Positions 1 through 11,113 of a stretch of DNA of 64,000 nt are shown in pieces. The position numbers and the translations under genes are program-made. The DNA is from Lineus longissimus (lineage: Eukaryota > Nemertea > Pilidiophora > Heteronemertea > Lineidae), in assembly GCF_910592395.1 (NCBI RefSeq), contig NC_088309.1, forward strand, positions 5,272,501-5,336,500, read 5' to 3'. Under the pieces are notes generated by a model. It had not been told where the DNA came from. It was given only the letters and a program-made list of their open reading frames with translations, and did not search any database. How positions within the stretch are numbered: position 1 is the first letter of the stretch; each line of letters opens with the position of its first letter.

Positions 1-3000
1 CTGGAAGGAGAACATTCAATTAGCTAGCTCAATCATCATTATTCAAAACTAATAAAGGAAGTATAAATCAGTGAGGAAAAAAATATAACATCATTCAACC
101 CATGCATTCTCCAGGCCATTTGACCACAAAGCCACAGGAAAGGTGAAAGCTGTTTACACTCTTACCTTGGAAATGAAGCGTTTGTCTGAGAGGATCTGTA
201 CGATGAAAGCAGTGACTGTGTAGCGGAAATATCTCAACTGTTTAGCAGTGTGCTGATCCACGCTGATCAGACTTGCCGATTCACCAGATTGTTTCTTTAC
301 TCTTCGTGAAACTTCACGCATCTTCACTGAAAATGCATGATGAAAACTGGGATGAAATCAGGATGATCAGTGTTATAGCTGGTAAGAGCATCGACATCAT
401 AATCAAGAGCTCGTCAGTTCAACACTCAAAAATCCATGAATATTGAGTCCCAGGGCTGAGAGGCAGCTGGACTGTACACCAGCCAGAGAGTTGAGCTTGA
501 ATGGGAATGTACAGGCCAAAGCCAAGGGTATACATGTAATATGGCAAAGCAGTTGTCAGTCAAATCAAATAGGAATCGAGTCCCAGCAATATACAAATGC
601 TGAACATTATTATTCTAATTCAATTACCTGGTGCATCCTTTTCTTTTTCAGGCAACTTTACCAAAAACTGCATGAACATTTTGGCAGTAATCATCTGCAC
701 ATCAGGTTCAAACTGGTTACTCAGGTCAAGACAAAACGTCACCATTGGATGGACGTAGTTTGACGCCTGAAAGAGAATGTTCGAAGTAATGGGTGTAAGC
801 AGAACACTGACCAACACGAAATCCGATGCAATTTAAAACTTGCATATGATCTGCTACAATCTGAAATTGGCAGTTGTTCTATACGAGGGTGTTATTGAGC
901 AGAACACAAATTACAAAACAATCTTAAATGCACAATCAACAAACACACGAATGGGAGTTTTACCTTTGTGTCCTGCTCGTCCTGCGGCTTCGTGGCCTCT
1001 GTCATGACATAGCCATCCAAGAGAAGGAGCAGGGTCGTCCAGAGGAAGGTAGCGCCACCTAATGTCGACACAAGCTTACTCAAGATCGGCAATCGTCTGT
1101 GTTCAGGTATGTGAGGGTATGCATCAACAAACACTTGGATCACTGACGCTACGACGGTGTCTAACTTGCCCTTGTCCTTTGATGCAGTATGGGCCTAGAA
1201 GAGAGAGTTAATACAATCTGACGACATGTCAAAACACGTATCCCTATTACCCACAGACGAGATATCTTTCTGCCACACATAGCAGCAGTTTTTACTGCAG
1301 GTCAAATTAGTTACTTGTACTACTTAGTTATATCTAACAGACACAGTAAAACAATTTCATCACCTTTCATATACGTATTACTAGTAAATAGTGCCGAAAC
1401 TAAACATGCTCAGTAAATGGAAATGGTTTTGTAATTACTTGGGACAACAAGTATACATTCTCAGAAACTTAAGCTGTTCAGAACTTACCGCTATTAGGGC
1501 TGGTATAACAGTTTCAACCGTCTTTGATATCACTTGGAAGCTGTAACTATCATCCTGTCTCATAATGTTTGCTCCCATGAATGTGAAAACAGACATGATG
1601 TTGTGGAGTACAAGATCCTAAAATATGAAATACGGAAGGGAAATATTGAGGAGTTCAGGTGCAATAGCAACTTCGCTCAGATTGCCTATCATTCCTTCCT
1701 TTAGCACAGCAGGTAGAGAGCCTCCTAGTGCATCAGGTAATGCATTATTCCACTATACATTAGAAAGCTACATGTACCAGGTTGAGTCACTTGGTAGGAT
1801 CAACCATAGCTCAGCTTTAAGTTAAGCACATCATTGAAGTTAGGTGCATATCCCTGCAGTTTCTATTTGGTGCATGTTTCAACACAGTGGCTAACACACT
1901 GGTGTCCAAATTTAAAATCCTCTTTATTGTTGGTCAACAGACAAGTGAATGAAACTAACAAGCCTACTGCAGATGCCAAACTTACCGGGAACAGTTTTGC
2001 TGCCATTGTGAGTAACATGAGAGCATGGTGATGAGTCTGTGGATTCTCTGACGTACGGATGCACTGAACAATCAGATCAACCTTGAAATGGTTGCTGCTC
2101 TTCAAATCTAGAAAACAACAACAAATCATACATGTGATAGGTTTCTTTTAGTTTTAGATAAAGCAGCTTAAACTGAATACAGACCAAGTGAATGTGCTTT
2201 AAAGTCCAAAGAGAAAAAGCCATTTTATCAAAAGAAGAAACAAAGTATCAAACCTTGCAATTGTTCTTGATCCCCTTCAACCTTTGCACAGATATTCAGG
2301 ATGCATGACAGAAGAAGCTGTTTGAGATATTCGGAGGCGTTATGATCATCGAGATCGAGGCAGCGTCGTGTGATATCGAAGATGATCGGCACAAGTTTGA
2401 TCATGTCCTGCACCTTCCTCTTGGCCTGGAGCATCTCCAATGTCAAGGTCACTCGCTGCCAAGGTCGCGTATCAACAGCTGATATCACAGGCTCGATATC
2501 TGGCTTAGAGGTCCTGAAATAGAACAATATGGCCTCATTGAAAACACGTCTTCTGCTTTCATTTAAACACCATGCATGTTCTATACCTCTTTAAAGATAA
2601 GAAGGTTCATGTAAACAGAACACGAGACACAGTGCCGATTCAAACTGAGGAATATCAGAGCAATGCATGGAAGTAAAGAGCATGATGGGATGGAACAGTA
2701 TGATAGCTTTAAAGTATCCCTGATGACACCATAGTATGCTTACCTTCTAATTCTCTTGACTTCTCTCACTGTAGCAGCTTTAGTTGTATTTTTCACCTTA
2801 TTCAACTCAGTCACAATCTGGTCAGCAGTCAAGGGCAACTGAAAAGATGGGGAATCACAAAGCTGAAGAGTTTTTATCTTAGTGGTGCGATGCATTTAAT
2901 GGGCTAAAAAGGCATGAAGGCACCCCAAAAGGTGGCAGGGCACAGCGCCTTTCTAAATATGCCAAGAATTAGAACTTATCATCCTCATAATCATCGTCAT

Positions 3001-6000
3001 CAGACTATGTTCCAAATTGAAAGTCTATTGTCAGTTTCAATGGATACTCACTGCTTTGAGGACCTTCGAGATATTGGAGGCGGTCTTGGCATCCTTGGTA
3101 TCTACCCAAAGGTCAATCAACTCAGAAATCAACTGTTGCTGTAAGTCTGTGGTCGGAAGAGATGTGAAGAAGTCCTTAGAGATCTGGAAAAAATATCCCA
3201 CAACAATCAGTAGATTGTCCCTGAAAGACTGTCACTACCGCAGGTTATTGTATTTGAAACGATGATATGATTTCATCAAAGGGAAAATGCCAAAAAGTTG
3301 GGGGAGCCAGAGGCACTTCCAGCTTCAACTAAGTTACAAGGTTCCTGTGAAGAGGGCAAAACCATTTCAGAGCAAATGCTTAGCACTTGTTCAGATGACT
3401 GAGGGGGAAAGACTGATGAACCACCCTGCCATTGCCTGTGCCACTTCTACCCTGATAAAGGCATGGCAAGGCAAGGCTCACTAATGTACAGTAAAGTACA
3501 AAATGCAAACTGCTCATAAGAGAACAAACCTGCTGCAGCATCACACCCTGCACAGACATGTACTCCACATGATGGCCTACGCTGGTATGCAAGGCACGGT
3601 AAAACGCCTCCTTCACACCAAGATTCGACTGGAACAGCTCCGTTGTAGTCTCTGTGAATCTCTGCATCAAATAATGGACGCATTTGGTCTCGGACTGGTT
3701 CAGGCCACCAGGATCAGTGCACCTGTCAAGGAGATGCTTCAGCAGGGGCAGCAGTGTTTCAAGCAGACGCTGAAAGGTCAAGGTGAAACTCAAATTCAAT
3801 ACATGTCTACTCATTCTGAGCAAACGTTAAAGAAGGCTGTAACACGACTGATTCCAAAGCAAAAACTGCTGCTGTGGGAACCATGTATAAACTTTAATTA
3901 TCATGGTACATCACTGCAGATACATGTATTTGTGTTGATGACTGGGGAGTTGCTGAGAACATTTCAAACTATATGTAGTAGCCGACAGGGTCATTTGGTT
4001 GTGTAAACGGCATTGAAAACTGACTACACTCCTGACATTGATGGGTTTGATCGTCAGAGATTGTTCAAGATAACATTGATTTTAAATATCAGTTCCGACA
4101 GAAGCCATACTTACAGGTGATGAGATCTGAGAGAGGCTTGCCAGGAGGCTATCCTGAATGTAACAAGGACAATCCAACTTCACGACTGCACCAATCAAGC
4201 TCTCCAAACAGTTCTGTGCAATTTCTTGAGCCTTTTCCTTCCTTTTTAGTTTCTTTGGAGTGAGTTTTTCTGCCTTGATTGTCTTGAATGCTTTTGACAG
4301 GATTACATACAATGCCTGTGGGAGATAGCTCCCATCTGCTTCCAGTTCTTCTTTCCTATTGGTCAGTTGGTGAACGAGATGAGCCAATGAGGTATCAAGG
4401 GCAGGATCAATGTCATGAATATTCATACAATCTTTTAAGCAGTGTGTGGCTGCTAGTCTGATGGGATGGTGTGGGCTGGTCAAGGCTACAAGCAGGCTGG
4501 GGATTACTGAAAGAAAACATTTAACACCATGTATTTCTTGTAGAACAATTTACATCGTAGTGCAAGTGACTTACTAAACTTGACAAAGATGAATGCAGTA
4601 TGGTAAAGTACAAACCCACTGAGTCCGCAGCTAGCAGTTCAACTAACTCCTTCTTGGTGGCAGCGGCAAGGCATGGAATGGCTACATGCAGCGCCCTGGC
4701 TTGTAGGATAACACTAATTGGCATCGCAGTCTCCTCTCTTATCATCGCAGAGCTGGTCAATGGGATTGACAGTAACTTGAACAGCAATGGTTTGCTCTTG
4801 AAATATGTCTGCAATAAAGTGATCATAAAAACTTAATTGATTGCTTCGCCTAGTGAGCATAGGCAACATCTAGGTGGAAACGGGTAGCTTAGAGCCTTTT
4901 TCCGGGCCAAAGACATGAAGCAAATTAACTTACTTTGTCCCATGTCCATCCGGCATACAACAAAACTCGAAGGAATACAAAAAAATAACAAAATCTGACG
5001 AAGCGGACCCTTACTTTGAAGAGATGTTCAAATGCAATCTTGTAGAGTTCTGTGTATTTCACGTCCTGGTTGTCCATGAATGATGTCAGAAGATCAAAGC
5101 ATTTCAGTGTGAATTTCAGGAAGAGGTTTTCCTCATCATCTTCCGATGTGATCTTCCACCAGTTTTGCTGCACAAGCTTTGATGGCAATTGAATAGCTGA
5201 GATGACTTTCTCAAGGACACAAATTACAGCATTGAGGGGAATGCAACTGGAACTTGTGATGGCACTGAGACATTTTCTGAATGATGCTGGTGATACAGGA
5301 TCCCTTAAATTAGCCCCTTTCTGAAAAGGGAGCAAAGGTAAACAATGATATTGAGGAGGTTGAGCACAATAATCAATGTTCATCATTAATTGTGAGAAGA
5401 GAAGTGTTATATTTTGGCAATTATAGGAAGAAATCAGAAGGTTCTTCCATGACTGACTTTGATTAGGCCATCAAGGAAGATTATGATGTACTTCCTTTCA
5501 CTTCCCTTGGGCAAACCCAAAGAGTTTTATGACTGACGGCTCTTCATCCATCAGTGTCAACTTACTTGAGGTTTGAAGAGCTTATTGTTCCCCTCGATGA
5601 TTTCAAGACACTTGATTCCACACTGAATTCTCGCATGATTTGATTCCAACTTCTCCATCATTTCTGCCATTAGATTCAGGGTGATGAAGGTGTAGACCAA
5701 CTGAAGAGGACCTGGGGTCAGGCATTCTGACAGCAACAGTGGCATCTACAAAGGAAGGCAATGCGGTGTAACACTTAACTTAACACTTAACACTCGAAGT
5801 GCAATGCAGCTATTTTATACATCAAGCCTGAGTTTAATTGGTCGTTATTTTGATCTGGGCCAATGGAGAGAAATGGATGACCTACCAGATGTTCCCTTTG
5901 TTCTGTCTGCTCTGCAAGGGCACCAGCCATCTTCAGCACTACACTTAAATTTTGGAATCCAATCCAAAACTCTCTTTTGTTGCCGTCTTCCACCTCTTTT

Positions 6001-9000
6001 CCTGCCAATTTAATCCACTGAGCAGCAGCTGCCGACAGAATCTTCGATTTCTTGGCATGGTTTGATTTGAAAATGCCACGCACAAGGTCAATGTGTTCGA
6101 CCTTGCAAGAGGTCACCATGATGTAGGGCAGAAGGAGGGTTGTGATCTGGGGTTCAAGGTCGCTTGAATTGAGACCTGTCAGGTGACCCACACACAACTT
6201 TATCACCGTTGTCCAGGTTGGCTTGCCAAAATGGTTCCTCATGATCTTGACGGTGGATTCATACATACTATCAGCTCCAAGCACTCGCTGCAGATCCTGC
6301 AACAGAGAAATATTACACACGTATATCGCTTTATAACACCTTTTTCCCAAAGACCCTAGATTTCTAAAAAATCAAAAGAGACAAGCCAATAGAACTGCAT
6401 CTAGAACATGATATGTGTTGTTCAGGATTAGGATGCTATACATTGTATGTGTACTATACCTCTCCAGCCTCAAGCAGAGACTTCACCACCCGTGGGTCGT
6501 CATCTTGTAGTCTGGTCATCAAGGAATCCTTCAGGAACTCATCTGCCTCCTCCTGCAAGTAAAGACAGAAATCAAAGATGAAACCAGTTCTCGAACGAGC
6601 CATTCTCCTCAGTCACCCATATAGGTACCTGGTGCATGTATACCAATACCAATCCTTAGTGAAACTCCCAGCCACAGCACCTGGATATATTAGGAATTGA
6701 TATACACCACATTCTTTTGGATTTGCTAATTTTTACTTTTTTTTCTATCGGGCTACATCAACGAAATATTCTACATGTACTATGTCGATATGTAGAGACA
6801 TGATCATTACAAAAGACTCAATTTTTGTCAAAAATTACAAAATTACTAACCTCACTTTCATTTGCTAGTTGCATCAGCTGCTGGACGGCCAGCAATCTTA
6901 TGTTCCATTTCGGATGGTTCAGACCCAACATGAGGCTTGTCTGTGACTTGGGCATAATGCTATGCTTGGCAGTAGACACCGACAGGGCCACAAACTCTTG
7001 TAGGTAGCCTTGCTCCACCTTGCTTGGCTTTTGCTTCATTTGTTCTTCAATTGTTACATCCATGGCCACTGGATGGCGCTTCTCAACTACTCCAATGAAA
7101 TGTTTCAGTCGTCTTGTGTAAACTCCCAAGTCAACATCTTCAGAAGTTGTTTCACCGGTTTTCAGTGACATGAAGTTTTCTAACAATGACCTGGAAGTTA
7201 AAAGTTTCAAAGTGGATATTAAAGTAACATACTGAGATACAGTAAGCCCTATGGTTTCAAAGCTTTGAACTGTACCACAGGTGTACATGCATGCATCAAA
7301 GCACATACTGATCTAAAATTGTGAATTTATTTGCTTACTTTGCTATCAATCCCTTCAGTTTTTCATCGAGATCACATTCCATCAGAAGTCTCTCGAGAAG
7401 AGCAGCATAAGGAACCTCATCCGGTGATGGATCCTCCTCATCAGTGGAGTCATTCAGGGCTTCAGAGATCAGCAGCTTCAGGAAAGGTTGGAGGAACGGA
7501 GTGACAAGGAATGACTGAGAGAGCCTTGCAATCACGTCGATGACACCTGGCAGCTTGCAGAGGTACTTAAACATTCTGGAATTGGAAAAAGGAACGTGAT
7601 AGAATTGTGGGAAAGAACAAGAAACCTTTCACTTGGTTGGACTTTTTTATTATTTTGTAGTACTGTTGAGAATTAACTGAGTCAGGAATGAACTGGATGC
7701 CTTTTCATCAGGTTAGGCTTTTGACAGGAACAGAACCAGCATCTTTACAAATTTTGAATATCTGGTCAATAAACTCTAGCAGAATATGCTCCATTGACTA
7801 TATCCTCAGAAGTAGTGGCAGTGATAAAGCACACTTCCTTTCCTGCTCTTGACAGTCACATAATAATGCATGATTTTGACCTGTTTACTTTAATTTGGTT
7901 GAACAGAATGACATGCAAGGACGATGAATTTACCTTTTAGGTATCCTTGAAAGATTCTGATACTGGTAGATAACCAACAGGCAGGTTAGCGCCTCTTGTA
8001 CCAGAGTGACTGGGATGTGCTGAAAGGTAACAAGGCAACAGTTAACTGCTAAGTGGCACTAGCGATAGAGCAACTTGCTAACAAATGACAACATTGACAG
8101 TTGTAAGAAATTCGTTGATTACTTGACTCATGTTCCGTGTGTGATGGAAAAGGAATGTAGGAAGAATGACACTAACCTTGGACATTATGGGCAACAAGCT
8201 GTCAAAAAATGAACTTTTGATTCTTGCTTTGCTGGCCAATAGGGAGAGAATCATGTATACTGCCACTTTGTACTCGACACTCTTTGACTTGAGTCCATTG
8301 ACGATGACTGGCAGAAGTTGAGCTATCATGGCATCCTTGATGATGCCCTGGTTTAGAGCTCCAATCAGCGTCGTGGTAAAGAAACTGAAGAGGACACGGA
8401 GGGGTGAATTCACTGACTGTTTCGTTCCATGCACCTGCAATACAAAGGGAAACATGGTTATACAAAGGGATACATGGTAAATAGTGATCTACATAAGAAG
8501 GCTTGTATACTTCATTGATCATGAGAGGAATCTTCAATACCTACAATCAAATTGGAGAAAATGAAGTTACTTAACCTCAAACAATGGCAGTGCAGTTTCA
8601 ATCATCTTGCACAGGTTATGCTTGCACGTGCAAAGTCTAAAAGTACATAACCCTGAGGTTTTTTTTGTTTTATCTGATTCATGTCTTGGTATTAGTAGAG
8701 ACGAAACAAGCACATACCTTTAGAAACTTATGAACCATATCACATACAAAGTTGAGGAAACTGGGATCTTTGTTACAGTGAGTCATAACCGTCGTCCTTG
8801 GGAGTGGGACACCTGGTTTCTGAAAAACAAATCAACTGGTTATTATACCTAGCCACTACTACAAGATTAGCTGAGCCTTGTAGCTATGAATACTTAACAC
8901 CGATATTTTAAATGCCAGCCATTCAAAAAATAAAATAAAACATTCATTAAGGTAAGGCAAGGAGGCCACAAAAATACTGATTATGTATTGATCCATGATG

Positions 9001-10167
9001 ATTTGACATCTGTGACTGCTCTAAAGTGCATGAATAATTTGACCAAACTGTAATCGTTGACAGTAATTTGCCTTTATAGTCAACCCGTGGCCTTAATACA
9101 AGATGAAAGGGCATCACCAGAAAGAGAACACAAACCTGAATAGGTTGCAGCCAGTGCCATCTATTGGTCGAATCATCAAGTTTGAGAAGCTGAACGGCCC
9201 GAACAAATATCTTTGTTTCATGGTAGGGCAAGATACACATTAGCAGATCATCAATATTGTAGAAATGAATGTGATACCTAAAATGGAAACCAACTAAATA
9301 AATTTGGTGACTGGTCTAAACTCCAAAGAAACCTGTCTGTCAAGCAAGAGTAACAGGCAGTCAACACGTAATGCTGTCTTGGGGGCATTGCAAGTTTTTT
9401 TCTAAATTAATGCAGCATCAGAAACTAAGGATGAAGAAGATTACGCCGAGTTAAGGTTCAACCTCTAAAAGGATTCTTGGTGCTCCTCACCATAAGATGA
9501 CAGGTTACTGAAAAACTAGCTTACCTATAGACAAGCCATTCTATGACTTTATGAGCTGGTTTCAATAGGAAGTATGGTGACAACTTAATCAGAAACTGGG
9601 AGATGGTTTTGTTCAATTTCTGGTTAACCTCTTTTGTTTGTGTTGACCTCTCAAAGTCCTGAGCAGTCTCGCTAAATAATGTTTCCTCAAACTCTTGGAA
9701 AGTTTCATCGAGATTTTCAAGCTCCTCCAAACCATTCAAGCCTGTAAAGTAACAGAGCAGTGTGCATTGAAAAAAATACATCAAAATCAGTGTCATGTCC
9801 ATTTTTTGGCAGGTGATTTGGTCTTCTTCCCATGCCTGCCAGTCTTCTGCTATGCATATGAATTAAAGGAACCCTGTCAGGAAATGCTTAAAATGGGGAG
9901 TTTTGAATGACGAGGTAAAATCCTAAGGTGGTAGTCAGACAATCAATCACTGTCATGTTTTGCGCAGAAAACTCCTAAGTAAAACATTACATAAGTACAT
10001 ACTGTTGAACAAGATGACAACATACCTATTCCATAGACAGTCTCTTTGTCCAAGTTGGCTGCTTCCTTTGGGTCAAACAGTAGAGACGGTCTTTTCTTAT
10101 CTTCACCAAGGATGGCCTGGGTATGAGGCACAGAAAGCTTTTGGAGCTGAAGAGCTAACGACGTCAT
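1..10167 (-). CDS. HEATR1: HEATR1 (UTP10 homologue), partial, 3' end off the left edge
   Basis: HEATR1 is a giant HEAT-repeat protein of the small-subunit processome (t-UTP group), needed in the nucleolus for rDNA transcription and early pre-rRNA cleavage. The start ATG at 10,165-10,167 opens MTSLALQLQKL, followed by LLFDPKEAANLDKETVYGIG, typical of the family N-terminus. About 24 coding exons follow: 10,026-10,167; 9,525-9,741; 9,136-9,277; 8,718-8,819; 8,576-8,620; 8,177-8,434; 7,934-8,019; 7,339-7,575; 6,851-7,190; 6,460-6,552; 5,886-6,296; 5,566-5,745; 5,015-5,320; 4,616-4,808; 4,115-4,506; 3,530-3,769; 3,052-3,183; 2,744-2,838; 2,254-2,513; 1,986-2,107; 1,489-1,617; 964-1,194; 628-766; 166-326. 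They sum to 1,551 codons with every phase matching. Conserved stretches include PQTHHHAL (near 2,030) and PHIPEHRRLPIL (near 1,100). The family is about 2,100 residues, so roughly the last quarter is missing. The 45-nt exon at 8,576-8,620 is the least certain. Codons were read from splice signals, not cDNA. Confidence 0.95.
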
Positions 10168-11110
10168 GATGGATCTCTGTTCCACCTGGAAGAGTTTTTT
10201 TTTAAAATTCAAATCGGCAGCATATGGGGGGGGGGGGGGCAGGTCGGCCCCCACGTGGATCCACCCCTGCAGATGTCACAAGCAATACATGCGGTTCTGT
10301 CATGTCTGTTGTCTTTTCTCAACGTTATGCAAGCCATGTACATGGATGTGTAGATACTAGGCTATAGGTATGATAGTACCAGGTAACGCATAAATCTCCC
10401 TCTCTGGTGGCTTAATACTATTAGGCATGCATGGTCCTGTTGCCAGAGTTGAAAGGCTCCACGTTATGCACTTTTGACTTACAGGCCGGGGGACTAGTAT
10501 AGGCACATTGAATTATTGATCAGTGATCTAGGCCTACCTGCCCGACAGCAGAAGGCTAAGCCAGAAAGGCCTACACCACGTCGGGCCGGTTCAGCTAGGC
10601 CATTTGTCTCGTTCGGTGGCACTCAAAGCTGCACACGCGGCATAACCCGGCGAACTTACTGGAAAAAGTGCTAAAACAAGTATCCGACAAACAAATTAAC
10701 ATTTTAGAATAAACTGTGTGTAGGCCTACTGTGTGTGTAGATCTATTATTTTCTACGTCGATTCTTTTGCCTATCTATTATCGGACACAAGTTTTCACAA
10801 TCAACTCACACCTACCCTAAGCAAATAAATACGGTCGATGGTAAGAGACAGCTGATGATTCAATTCCTAGTCATCAGCTGTATAATTTGTAAATTACTGC
10901 GTAGTTTCTTTAAATCAAACAAGTTATTCTTATTTCGATGTGTTTTAATTTTGCAGCTGAAATGCAAAAACACGTGCTTCCGGCTTCCGGTTCAACTGAC
11001 ATAACTGCCACTACATCTGACGGTGACCAGCGGAACCAGGTACGCGCGGTTTACTTGCATGACTACACGGACTAGTAATTCATTAAGATTTTGTACTTTT
11101 CATTGCTTCA
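10168..11110. promoter_or_regulatory. Divergent promoter region between HEATR1 and DHDH copy 1
   Basis: Only about 950 bases separate the two start codons, which face away from each other. The HEATR1 coding exon has a splice acceptor at about 10,186-10,188, so an untranslated first exon probably lies upstream. DHDH copy 1 has a good acceptor just before its ATG (ending 11,110) and a candidate 5'UTR exon ending at about 11,039 with a gtacgc donor. Between them, 10,972-10,995 holds a CACGTG E-box followed at once by two ETS-type sites (CCGGAAGCCGGAAG on the minus strand). A perfect 10-base inverted repeat, CAGCTGATGA and its complement around a 12-base loop, sits at 10,850-10,881. E-box plus ETS is common in promoters of ribosome-biogenesis genes. 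A run of 12 or so G lies near 10,226. No TATA box was seen. Confidence 0.6.
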
Positions 11111-11113
11111 GAA

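Noticed and set aside
3503-4006. 167-codon plus-strand open frame
   Set aside because: Antisense to a well-supported HEATR1 exon (3,530-3,769) and its intron.
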